Position numbers and translations under genes: made by a program. 64,000 nt of DNA from Pogonophryne albipinna (taxonomy: Eukaryota > Chordata > Actinopteri > Perciformes > Artedidraconidae), in assembly GCA_028583405.1 (NCBI GenBank), contig CM053244.1, positions 3,322,793-3,386,792 of the forward strand, in the 5' to 3' direction. Positions 34,775 through 45,248 of the stretch are shown one piece after another; within the stretch, counting starts at the first letter, position 1, and every line of letters begins with the position of its first letter. The notes beneath the pieces were generated by a model. The model searched no databases. It was not told where the DNA came from and saw only the letters and a program-made list of their open reading frames with translations.

Positions 34775-35101
34775 TGTCCACTGTGTGGACATTAACTACA
34801 GGTCGCGGTACTCCAAGTGTACAGGCATGCAGTTCGGCCCCAGAGCAAAATAAAAATAAGCTGCGGTGCTACATAGATAGCCAGTGCAGGGGCCTTCCAC
34901 GTGGAAAAAGAACCGGAGACGGGCGAGCTTTCCCCGCAGAGATATAAAATGTTAAAGTTTTGGGGTTTCTCGCGTAATTCAGGACAAATGCACCAGGGGG
35001 CTTAATGTCCACTGAGTGGACATCATTGTCCGTGGCGTGTACAGAATAATATGTCCATATCACGGACATTAATACATAGAGTGGTGTCCATGAAATGGAC
35101 A
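34775..35101. promoter_or_regulatory. Array of 17-bp interrupted palindromes
   Basis: Five 17-mers of form TGTCC-N7-GGACA (consensus TGTCCAYKNNRTGKACA) lie at 34775-34791, 35006-35022, 35027-35043, 35052-35068 and 35085-35101. A sixth is at 35797-35813 and a weaker one at 36082-36098. The first begins 19 bp inside the element edge. Short inverted arms about a 7-bp spacer are the general design of tyrosine recombinase core sites, so these may be binding sites for the encoded protein (inference). Confidence 0.65.
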
Positions 35102-35259
35102 TTGCAAATAAGTGTTTAAAAAGTGCGGAAAACTGTTTGAAATGTCGGGGAAAGGGTTGTGAATACAGACCCAGAGCACAGGTGGTGCAGCACCTGACTT
35201 TTCAACCCAGGAATACGTGTTTGAAAGGGGGGGGGGAAGTATTGTAAATAGAGGCTATC

Positions 35260-36780
35260 TCAGGCTATCTCAGACTTCCATGAAATACACCGGGGAAAAG
35301 CACCTCTCTGTGGCCCTACACAGAGCCCCAAATCACAGACTAAACAGCTACAACAACATTTCATCCACATTTGACTCATGAAATGTACAGGAATATGTCC
35401 AGGCTGTGACCCAGAGAGAGCAGCTCCATCCAGCACCTCGCTCAATCCCACCCAGAGTTGACAGGCTGCTGCTTACAGAGTCACTGGTCCCACACTCACA
35501 GGCAGAGCTCCAGGGTGATGCACATGGCTTTATTACCCCGGAATGAGTGTTTACAAGGCGGGTAACGTGTTCCTGCAGCCCCTCCATAACGGTAATAATG
35601 GTTAGAAATCATTTCCAGGGCAGAAAGCTGTTTTTAAAAGTGAAAAAACGATTTAAAACCCTTTGAAATGACTGTCAGGTGCTGATGGAAAGCAGGCGTA
35701 AATACATTGATTGTTTTACCCAGGAAGAAGGGCTTACAAGGCGGGTAAAGTGATTTAAATACATGTCTATTACACATACTTTAATGCACAAAAGTATGTC
35801 CATGCAGTGTACACATCGTTACCCAGCCTTGCATCATCATTTTGCAGGTACACTGGGTCATTCAGAATGTGCTATTTCTGAATAATAAAGTCTTCCTGCA
35901 GCCCCTCCATAACGGTAATAATGGTTAGAAGGGCTTACAAAGAGCTCCAGGGTGATGCACATGGCTTTATTACCCCGGAATGAGTGTGTGGACGCTGGGT
36001 AAAGTCTTCCTGCAGCCCCTCCATAACGGTAATAATGGTTAGAAATCATTGCCATGTAACCCCGGAAAACAGCTTGAAACATGTCCATTTCATCCACATT
36101 TGACTCATGAAATGTACAGGAACATAAGTACGGCTGTAAGCAGGATCCCACACTCACAGGCAGAGCTCCAGGGTGATGCACATAGCTTTATTACCCCGGA
36201 ATGAGTGTGTGGACGCTGGGTAAAGTCTTCCTGCAGCCCCTCCATAACGGTAATAATGGTTAGAAATCATTTCCAGGGCAGAAAGCTGTTTTTAAAAGTG
36301 AAAAAACGATTTAAAACCCTTTGAAATGACTGTCAGGTGCTGAAGGAAAGCAGGCGGAAATACATTGATTGTTTTACCCAGGAAGAAGGGTTTACAATGC
36401 GGGTAAAGTGCTCCAGCATCTCGACCTGACATGAGCAAACAGGCTATGTCAGACTTCCATGAAATATACCGGGAAAAGCACCTATTTGTAGCTGCTCACA
36501 GAGCCCCAAAATACGGACTAATGATCTCCAGCATGCCTCCATTACTTGGGCACTTAGGTTATTTCACTCCTCCAGGAGAGGGACCAGTAATTGCACCTCT
36601 CTGTGGCCCTACACAGAGCCCCAAACCACGGACGAAGCAGCTCCAGCATCTCGACCTGACATGAGCAAACAGGCTATCTCAGACTTCAATGAAATACACC
36701 GGGAAAATCACCTATTTGTAGCCGCTCACAGAGCCCTAAACCACGGACGAAGCAGCTCCAGCATCTCTCCCTGACAGGCA
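35260..36780. repeat. Complex direct-repeat block in the Crypton-like element
   Basis: Three modules recur in mixed order. One begins 'gcagagctccagggtgatgc' (about 35502, 35938, 36160). One begins 'cctgcagcccctccataacg' (35573, 35894, 36009, 36229), the first and last running about 180 bp. One contains 'gctatctcagacttccatga' (35262, 36443, 36674). All frames here are short. The block lies 3' of the recombinase gene. Confidence 0.8.
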
Positions 36781-36906
36781 CACTACCATAACCTCGCGCA
36801 CCGTGGGTCCCCGGGCCCCCGAACTTAAGCACTCCCCCACGGACTAAACCCAGATGATCACACCCTCAAGAACCTTGTGCCCCTGGGAACCTTAAAGGGG
36901 GGGGGT

Positions 36907-37101
36907 GTAGTTTGCGGTGCTTTACAGTCCGCCCACCAGCATCCATATTCATCCTTCTTCACAGCCCCACCCACCCTCCTGTGGAGGATGTTCTCATGGC
37001 CCTGGTAACACTTAAAGGTGGTGGATTGTGTGGTGCTTTACTGTCCGCCCACCAGCATCCATATTCGGCTTTATTCACAGCCCCACCTGCCCTGCTGGAG
37101 G
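36907..37101. repeat. 116-bp tandem duplication
   Basis: 'gtccgcccaccagcatccat' and neighbours occur at about 36927 and 37043. The copies are diverged. Plus-strand Pro/His-rich frames across them are not supported as genes. Confidence 0.75.
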
Positions 37102-37394
37102 TTCACACTTTAACTTTTTTTTTACCCTCCTCTGCCTTACACATCCTCCAACACTTGAGTACCCCTCCATGCACACCACCAGAACCTCGTGCCCCTGGGG
37201 ACCTTAAAGTGGAAAACACCCATATTTCCAGCATATTTCTTTACCTTTCCTCTCATGCTACTCACTATTGTCACTTGTTCCACTCCAATTATCCGGTATC
37301 AACTCATCATTCTCCACTCCCATTATCCGGTACCAACTCAACTAGGGTGTAATAGTTTTTAAAAAAGAGGACCAAGTAAGTAATTTTAACAAAC

Positions 37395-37400
37395 TTTATT
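37395..37400 (-). terminator. Poly(A) signal of the recombinase gene
   Basis: AATAAA on the minus strand, about 70 bp after the stop codon, in a T/A-rich stretch with a second AATAAA-like string nearby. Confidence 0.6.
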
Positions 37401-37469
37401 ACAATAAATAAACATGCATTACAGAACTATATACATTGACATTGTCACTTTATAACATGCTAACATTAT

Positions 37470-40015
37470 TCACTCATCCAGCACAAGGGGACTGAGTTGA
37501 ACAACACATTCCATATTTACAAGTTGGTCAGTGGCTTGTGCATTGGTAACATTGTCCGTATCGGGTGAAGTTGGTGCAGAGTCTGGCACCCTCTCTTCAC
37601 CCATGTCTGAGGGACTGTGTTCGGCCATTGACTGTTCCCTCTTCGCCGCTCTCCAAGCGTTGAAGTTTAAGTAGAATTCTTCGTCTGACGTCTCGGCATC
37701 GGGGGAGTCTTGGTAGGGAGTGGGGCTATGCTCCTCTCCAGAGCTGTCACTGTCAATGTCAATGTCCCCCAATTTGTCTTCACTCCCCCCTGATGCTGCT
37801 GCCGCTGCTTGCAGTGACTCTGTGAAGAGCAGCCGTATTTCCGCAGCCTCCTTCAAAGAAGGATTATTGGCATAAAATGTGTCTGCAGTTGCAGTGTTGT
37901 GACACATGACATCACTCACTCTTTGGCGGTTGCCTATGTCCTGAAACCTCTTCGCATTATCTGCGTGGACTGTGCGGAGGTCGGTGAAGTTAATGGGACT
38001 GTTTAGTCCCACATCAGCCCATGCCAACCTCAGGAAGTAGGCAAGGTTCCTCGACGGGTTCTTCCCCGCTGTGTATAGGAAGTAGCGGTTCTGGGTGCAG
38101 GTCAGCGTCCCCTTGATTTCCAGCCACCTCTTCATCCATCCGAATTCTTCTATGGTGAGGTACAGCTGCGCTTCACCAAACGCGTTGGCCGTCTTGTGGT
38201 TGCTTACCTGTTATGACAGAGGTAAAGAGCGTCAATACAAATATCAATCATGCACAACATGTTTATCACTGCCAGAATAAACACATTTTGTAATAGCACT
38301 CACGTGGATGAGGTAGCCAAAGGCAGTGCCAGTTGTCTCCGCCTTTCGGACCTCGGCGTTGGTCATGTTGGAGTAGACCCCCGGACGGTGGCCATAAATG
38401 CAGCTCCAATGGAGGGTCATGTACCCATAGAGCAATAGCCGGGTTGCGGTAGTCGGATTGCTGGCCATCACGTCCAGGAGCTGAGGGATGCGAGTGTTGG
38501 CCGCAGTCAAACATGCCATGATATCTTTATGGCTCGGCAGACCTTCCATCTTGTTCCACTTCACCTGCATCTGGTGGATAAGCACCTTCTTCCTCAGGGA
38601 CTTCAGGATGGCAACAACTTCCCGTTTGATGACAATCATGTCGTTTTGGTTGAGCCTGCTCCCCTTGCATGGTGTGTCTGCCATGTACTTGAGAAAGTGT
38701 GATATATTTTTGATATAGAAGTCAGAGGTCGTGACCTGTAGGCTTGACTTTATCAGGCTCCGGGACCAGCTGTTGGCAAAGGAAAACGCATCAGTACATC
38801 GTATTGCGTCAATGTGGAGAACACACACAATGATGCTAACATCATGGACAGTTTTTTGATGTTACTCACCCACGTATCCTCTTCAGATCCCTCAGAAAGA
38901 GCCAGTCAGACAGGCGTTTGAAACCGTGTGCCATGAAGCTTAGGAACGATTTCACTCTGCTTATTTTGGAGACTGCGTTTTCTTGGAGCCTCACTGTTGG
39001 GTCGATGCCCTCGTAATGCTCCCGGTAGCCTTGCAGATACTCCTCTGTGAAACATAACACAGTACTTTAATGACAACACATTGTGTGTTACAGAAACTGC
39101 ATTTGTGACATATTCAACACACTTACCCATGATGGGTGGGAATGTTATTTCCTGCATTATATTCCCCCGGCCCCTGCTGCTGAACCAGGGGGAATTTATG
39201 GGAGGAGAGGTTGACGAGGCCTCTGTATCTATGGATGCAGGTTCAGAGGAGCTGGATACAGGTGTCTGAGAGGCAATGGGGGACTTGCTGCACGAGGGAA
39301 TGGGAGACTTGCTGCGCGAGGGAATGGGGGACTTGCTGAAGGAGGGACCTTTGGACTTGGACTGCCTCTTTGGTGTTGCCTCTGTTCGGGGTCGTTTCTT
39401 TAGAAACACCCGCTCTTGTTCCTCCCCATCCTCTTCATCGAACCCATGCATGTCCTCGGCCCTCCGGTCCCTCCTCTGTCGCTTATGTTTTATCATCTGC
39501 TGCAGCTTGCAGCGCAGGGATTTCACCTCAGCAGCATATATGTCCCTCTGAGCCCTCATTGTGTTTGCCTCCATCCTCCATTCCTTACAGTCCGGGTTGT
39601 CACATTCAATCACTGGGGACAAGGGTGGAGGTTGTGACAGGACCTCATCACCCTCAGTGTCCACCTCCCAAGAGGTAATCATCGCTACTGTGGGGTTTGT
39701 CAATCGGAGTTCATGAAGCTCCTTCGTTGCCACTGTCATTTTTAGTTTATTTACGACCACATATATCTCCTCCCGGGACAGCTCAACATGGTCTCTGTCC
39801 AAGTGCCGGTCCAGCCTTGTCCCGCTATATTCACATCCTGCAATGGTGCAGGGATGGAGCCTAATGTTTGTACGTCCATTGGCCAACAACAGCAGAATTT
39901 TTCTTTCAACTAAATTATGCACACTATGGTTCCTCTGCAGGTGCTTGCTCAGGGCCCGGTAGGAACTCTTACAGATCAGACAACCGATCAACATCCTATC
40001 TGTATGCATGAGCAT
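37470..40015 (-). CDS. Crypton-like tyrosine recombinase, four exons, apparently intact
   Basis: Exons on the minus strand: 40015-39127, 39044-38870, 38769-38304 and 38207-37470. Introns have consensus ends (GTAAGT/TTTCACAG, GTGAGT/CCAACAG, GTGAGT/ATAACAG) and phases 1, 2 and 0, giving 755 codons without a stop. Residues 12-30 form a C-x2-C-x9-H-x4-H zinc-finger-like motif. A second (C-x4-C-x9-H-x4-H) follows near 70-90. Then come a basic stretch (KHKRQRRDRR), tandem Ser-Lys-Ser-Pro repeats and an all-alpha core. Recombinase landmarks are Arg483 in 'YGHRPGV', Lys515 in 'NHKTANAFG', Arg588 and His591 in 'TDLRTVHAD', and His613 and Tyr622 in 'MCHNTATADTFY', with the canonical H-x8-Y spacing. 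The tail is acidic. The start was chosen at 40015 because the zinc finger begins there; 180 open bases upstream look non-coding. Likely role: cutting and joining the element's own ends in the nucleus. Confidence 0.75.
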
Positions 40016-40330
40016 TTTGGTACCGGGAAGTGTACCCAGTATAATGTATAGAACCGGGGGCGAAAAAGAAGGAAACGTGAAAAGACTCAAGAAAGTTGCA
40101 CTCCGCGAACTAGAAAGACCCCATGTCAAATCTATCCAGTTTATTTTCAAAACATTGTGTTTTCCATTTGCATCATCGTGCGAAAGGTGTCCCATTTAGG
40201 CACTCGTTAGGCGGGCAGAGATCCCTGTCATCTCTCGGTCCTATCCTCCAGGCAAGGCGGGGGCCAAAACTGGGTGAAAAAGTATCCGAAAATAGTGCAT
40301 CATAATGCGGGTAGAGTCCCATCAAACTTC

Positions 40331-40705
40331 CCTTACTATGGTTAGTACACGAGCTGCAGCATTTTGAATCAGCTGAAGCCACTTGACTGACTTCTTGGTA
40401 CACCCTGATAATAAAGAGTTACAATAATCCAGCCTTGAAGTAACAAATGCATGGACTAGTTTCTCTGCATCGTTTTGAGGCAAGATATGCCTGATTTTTG
40501 CAATGTTACGAAGATGGAAGTAGGCGGTCCTTGAAATTGATTTTATGTGGGCGTTAAAGGATAAATCCTGATCAAATATAACACCAAGATTCCTTACAGT
40601 CTCACTGGAGGCCAAATTAATGCCATCCATAGTTAGTATATCTTTAGATAATTTGTTTCGTAGATTCTTCGGGCCAAGTACAATAACTTCAGTTTTGGTC
40701 GTGTT
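40331..40705 (-). pseudogene. LINE ORF2 reverse transcriptase C-terminal segment, upstream half
   Basis: The minus-strand frame has 'TEVIVLGPK', 'VRNLGVIFDQDLSFNAHIK', 'KLVHAFVTSRLDYCNSLLSG' and 'LQLIQNAAARVL', the stretch that directly precedes the 'RDHITPVL' block in this LINE group. It joins 34403-34756 after removal of the recombinase unit. Upstream catalytic RT and endonuclease parts are absent, so the copy is 5'-truncated near 40706. Confidence 0.85.
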
Positions 40706-41240
40706 TAACCCTCTGGAGTCTAAGGGTATTTTTTTTACTTTTAGATGTTTCCTTCAATCACCTTTTAAATGTACTTCTAACATGGCACCCCATGTGTTAT
40801 ATATCAAAATGTTCAGGACAATCTCTGTTCTTTCTATAAATTACTCACCTTAGAGCACGGTGTGTGGAGATAAGTAGCTCTAAAGCTTAACATTTGACAT
40901 CGGATTTTCGGAAAATCTTCAAAACTCTTGTGAGAACACAAATTTACTAATTTCATCCAATTGTTTTGCTATTTTAGATTTGGTTACCAAAGTCTTAGGA
41001 TCACAAAAGTAGTGATATTGGAATTACACTGTATATAAATGTGTAATTCATGTCTAAAATGAAACAAATTAAATTAGATTTTCAACCAACGATCTATTAT
41101 AAATATGTTTTTTTCAACCAACTATTGATTTAAATATAAGAAACTGGAAAATCTCTCTATTTACAAAATTGAACATCAGAACTTTCAACCAACTATTCAT
41201 TATAAATGTAAAGACAGTGTCAAGGTCTTTGTCCATCTTC
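40706..41240. repeat. Possible piggyBac-like fragment and AT-rich spacer
   Basis: TTAA at 40706-40709 is followed by CCCTCTGGAGTCTAAGGG, the style of a piggyBac-like end. No matching end was found before 41240. The rest is AT-rich with repeated 'ttcaaccaac' motifs (about 41083, 41115, 41182). Confidence 0.3.
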
Positions 41241-41246
41241 CAAGAC

Positions 41247-41420
41247 AGTAGTGATGTGTCGGTCGCGAACGAGCCGGCTCCGAGAGCCTGCTCTTTTAAG
41301 TGAACGACGGGAGCCGGCTAGCGCCCGCCAACGAGTTGTGTTAAGTAATACAACAAGACAGAATGATATGATGATCTCCGCGCTACGGGTGCTTCGTGCA
41401 TGCATGCAGTGACATGTCAT
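41247..41420. repeat. hAT-type terminal fragment
   Basis: It begins CAGTAGTGATGTGTCGGTCG, a widespread fish hAT end, followed by a self-complementary 'gagccggctc' core. No second end or duplication found. Confidence 0.4.
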
Positions 41421-41505
41421 ATCCAAGGATTAGAGCCCGACAATCTGCTCCCTCTTTTCTTCAGCACCCCGTTACTGAAGCACAAGAGACACTTCAATTA
41501 CAGAG

Positions 41506-42499
41506 TGTTGTGGAGCAGATATCTCTGCTCTGCGCCGATCCTATATGAGTTCGTTTTAAAAGAAGGAAAACTCAAAACAACCAGGATAGGGGTTAAACAA
41601 TAATCTGTTTTAATGATAAAAGGTAAGAATACATTACACTTCTCAAAGGGGTAGGCCCACCCGTGCCCTGGTCCTAATGCCGGGAGAACCTCATCATCTT
41701 GACGGCAGGAGGAAAAGAGACCGGACACAAGGACTCAACAGGAGATATTGTAAGAACAACAGGAGGAGCTGTGTGGATGGTCCTCCCATACAGGTCATCT
41801 ATTGGCCCATATACAAACGATGGGCTTTCGTCTTCAGACTTCCCTCTCTGCTCCCCTCCCCCATCATTTCTAGTCTCCTGTCCTGCAAACCTGCTCCTTA
41901 TTTCACACAGAGTAATTTAAGCACATTTAAGCCAACCACTTCACAATGTTGTGGCAATTTAGTACTCACAACCTGAAAGAATAAAACAGAAAGAAATCAA
42001 TAAACCACAAACACCGGTATTGTTCAGCATAATGAATACATACATCTCATCCTGCAGTCCCCCATGAATGTCATATGTCTTTCTTTATGAAAGCCATATT
42101 TGTAAATGTTTAACCGTCATGGGGCCACAAGATCAGTCAACTAACCAAAGTTAACTGTCCTTGTAGCCTAAAGCCATCGCTGAACTCCCTCTCACTTCGA
42201 GGTCAGATTACTGGACTGAATACATTTATTGATAATTCAGACCTTAACTGTGTGACTCAATTTTCAAGGCCTCTTTATGGGTCTTCCTGTCATGCCTCAT
42301 TAACCAACAAGAATGTAACTGCATTAAATCTGAGGAAAATCCCCCCTTGGCTTCCCCTGTCATTTGCACAGACTATTGATAATTAACAGAGAAACTCAAG
42401 GGGCCTCTTTTAATATCTGGAAATTGCAACAAGACTTTCTGCCATTCAAATGTAACACACTTCTTATATATCAGGTGATATAATCCTCAATTCTCCACA
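41506..42499 (-). repeat. Solo LTR D
   Basis: 994 bp with ends TGTTGTGG...TTCTCCACA, flanked by AGAG at 41502-41505 and 42500-42503. It is related to the LTR of element A at the start (TGTTG-GG), around the poly(A) block (ATTAAA at 41609-41614, minus strand) and over the last 150 bp. No interior remains, so it is a product of LTR-LTR recombination. Its right half is included in the tandem duplication. Confidence 0.75.
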
Positions 42500-42508
42500 A
42501 GAGTAAAC

Positions 42509-43055
42509 ATGAGTAACAATTGTGGGAGAGATTGTCCCTCATGTGGCTCTGGATATATCATGAGCTACGACCAGCACACGATATGCGAATCCTGCCTGGG
42601 GTCAGAGCACGCATACGCGGCTCTCAGCCAGCAGGTAGCATGCACACACTGCGCCCGTCTCCCCTCGGCCGACAGGAAGCGGAGAGCGGACGCTCTCGCT
42701 GCTGCGACCGAGGAGGACGATTGGCCCGTCCAGGCTTTCGAGCCCGCTGACGGCAGCCTCATGTCCCTGGAGCCAAGTGCCGGGCAGGAGTCGGACGACT
42801 CCTACCCCGCCTCCCTCCATGGTTCACCGTGCGGTTCTCCCCTCCCTCCTCTCCCCCGGACGGGGGAGACAGAGTCGGAGAAGGGTGCCGGCTTCGCGGC
42901 CGAGCACGTGGTCCCCTTCTCCGTCACCACTGCGCTGCCGGCGATAGGTGGCATCCTGGGGGAACTGCCAGAGATCATATGCAAGGTGGCCGCCTGCAGA
43001 GGTCTCCCTGTTCCCCTAGCTCAGGAGCGGTGTGCTCCGGACGACATGACCCAAA
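42509..43055 (+). pseudogene. DIRS-type gag-like ORF, truncated (copy 1)
   Basis: The ATG at 42509 opens a frame with a Cys/His pattern 'DCPSCGSGYIMSYDQHTICE' followed by 'SCLGSEHAYAALSQQVACTH', which resembles the start of gag-like ORF1 in fish DIRS retroelements ('C..C....H..C..CLG..HA..AL'). An acidic/Ser-Pro-rich linker and 'LGELPEIICKVAACRGLPVP' follow. Recognisable content stops near 43055, where LINE-derived sequence begins, although the frame runs on to 43222. Solo LTR D ends just 9 bp before the ATG. The role would be nucleic-acid binding in particle assembly; the copy is truncated. Confidence 0.6.
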
Positions 43056-43286
43056 AACAATATTTGCACCGGGGCCAATCACAACCTTGTTATGCCACTG
43101 GGTCGTCTATATACCTCGGTCCTAAGCCATTTAGTGATTTAAAAACTAGCAGTAGTATTTTAAAATCAATTCTTTGGCAGACTGGAAGCCAGTGTAATGA
43201 TCTCAGAACCGGAGTGATGTGATCCACTTTTCTAGTGTCAGTGAGGACTCGAGCAGCAGCGTTCTGAATCAGCTGCAGCTTTCTAA

Positions 43287-44330
43287 TGCGGCTTTCACAC
43301 CAGCGCTTTTCCCTTTCTAGCTCCGAGCTAGAGCTTTTCTGCTCCCGCTCTGTTCACACCGCCCAGAGCCCGACTGGTGCTGCGTCATGACTTCACCGTT
43401 TACATCGCTGATTTGCTCCCCAACGGCGTTACGGCGCTCACAACAACTGCGTCGGGTCGATGATCGTGTTGCTTTTAATCACACGAAGCCAGATTAAATT
43501 AAATAACGACTTCTCCAACCTTATGCTTTTCTCCAGAGTGCCGTGGTTCATTGTTTATTAATGTGTTTCTGCGGCATTTACCGACCGCTGCAGTGTTGGC
43601 TGCTCTTCCACGGGAGTTTATTCTCCCGTTAGCTCCCGGTTAGCTCACACTGCAGCGGCCGCTCTAAAGTATTCACTGTCCGACTCACACAAGCAGCTGA
43701 TACATATCCCCAGTTCCCCTTAAGTGAATGTGTGTCAGTCTGAATTGACGCAGTTATGAATGTTTCTCTGGTATAAAATGGGTGATGTTAGCATAGCAAC
43801 CGAAGCTAAACTGACTACCTGCTATTGCTATCCTATTGTGGCATAAACCGTTTTCTCCAGGCACATTTTACCGGCGTATTTTTATTATGATTCTACTTGT
43901 GATAGTCGGACACGACAACCTGTGCAGCCCATGTATTGATTCCATCCGATAGCTGCTATAATACAAAACAAAACGTCTGCCTCTCTCCACAATGATCAAT
44001 AACAAGTAAGGTACAAATAAACAGAATCACACGAAGCCTGGTTAGTGTTGCCTGACTTTATAAAGTGTGTTTATAAGCACTACTGCTTGTAGGCAGGCAG
44101 TCGACCCAGGGGAGGTGGGTTTAGTTTCCTGCACGCCTCGACGTAAGAGAGACGTAAGCGACGCCACCTCTTAGCTCCGAAGCTCTTGCCTCTAGACCGA
44201 CAATTTTTTGGCGCTGGACGTGAACCGGATTCCGGAGCTAAGAGGCGGCGCCGCTGCGGTGTGAACAGGAAAAACCGGCACTTTTCAGGCTCCGAGCCGG
44301 AGCTGAAAACGCGTTGGTGTGAAAGGGGCA
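43287..44330. mobile_element. MITE with TAA target duplication (copy 1)
   Basis: Ends TGCGGCTTTCACACCA and (reverse complement) TGCCCCTTTCACACCA match at 14 of 16 positions, flanked by TAA at 43284-43286 and 44331-44333. Removal restores the LINE C-terminal frame. Further inward both ends carry 'gctccgagc' palindromes. The TAA duplication suggests a PIF/Harbinger-related non-autonomous element. No transposase is present; the small frames here are not genes. Confidence 0.75.
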
Positions 44331-45011
44331 TAATAGATTTTTTTAGTGAGCCCTGTGAAGACACTATTGCAGTAGTCGAGTCTACTGAAAATAAAAGCAT
44401 AGACACGTTTTTCCAAATCCTGTTGTGACATTAGTTTTTAAATCCTCGATATGTTCTTCAGGTGGTAGTATGCAGACCTAATAACTGTTGTAATGTGACT
44501 GTTATAATTCAGGTCTGAGTCCATCACTACACCCAGATGTCTTGCTTTGTGAGTTACTTTGTAGTCTGCCGACTAAAGCTCTGTGATTACTTTTAATCGG
44601 TCCTTCTTTGCTCCAAAAACAATGATCTCTGTTTTTTGTTTGTTCAATTGGAGAAAGTTCCGAGTCATCCAGTCAGTGGTGTGCTCAATGCACTTGCTCA
44701 GTGTTCTAATCGGAGAGTAGTCTCCCGGTGTGATTTTAAAATAAATCTAGATGTGATAGCTTAGATCGCTCTTTTTAATAATTTCAGCCAGAGGTAGCAT
44801 ATAAATATTAAAAAGCAAAGGTCCTAAGATGGAGCCTTGAGGAACACCGCATGACATATTTGTCAGGGTTGATTTGTAATTGCCTATTGAGACAAAGTTT
44901 GTTCTGTCCTTTAAGTAGGAGCTAAACCAGTTTAGAGCTGTTGCTGGAACTCCCACCCAGTTTTCAAGACGGTCTAACAATATGTTGTGATCAACATCAA
45001 AACTGATTACG

Positions 45012-45248
45012 TCACAGCCGCCAGAGAGGAGGAGCGAGGGGGAGATGCAAGCGGGAAGAACCAACGTGTCTCAGCCTCTTTTCCACGGCCCGGACTGCGA
45101 GACACAGCTGCATCCCTCCACCTTCCGTTTGTTTCATTACCGCGCCATTTAATTAAAGTACCCATTTGAACCATTGAGACTCCATTAGTCTCTTTATTTT
45201 AAGCTTCTCTCCTGGGACGCGGGATCAACGAATACTTCTAATAGAACA
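45012..45248. repeat. LTR-like fragment inside the LINE
   Basis: It contains 'gagactccattagtctcttt' and 'ctctcctgggacgcggg'. On the opposite strand it resembles 62455-62530 of solo LTR E (shared gtcc-aggagaga, ggagact-aatggagtct and gtactttaatta strings). Its duplicate is at 48637-48873. Confidence 0.5.

Larger units (their letters stand above)
34757..40330 (-). mobile_element. Crypton-like tyrosine-recombinase transposon
   Basis: A 5,574-bp unit inside a LINE, flanked by 6-bp direct repeats CCTAAC (34751-34756) and CCTTAC (40331-40336). I see no convincing terminal inverted repeats, which fits Crypton elements, since they integrate by recombination and not by a DDE mechanism. It carries one four-exon gene on the minus strand (40015-37470), a poly(A) signal just after the stop, and a 2.6-kb non-coding part rich in direct repeats and 17-bp interrupted palindromes. 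Superfamily assignment rests on the recombinase signature, the flanking repeat and the lack of inverted ends. Confidence 0.72.

Noticed and set aside
44080..44406. 108-codon minus-strand frame and its duplicate at 47705
   Set aside because: Spans the end of the TAA-flanked MITE and adjoining LINE; no domain.
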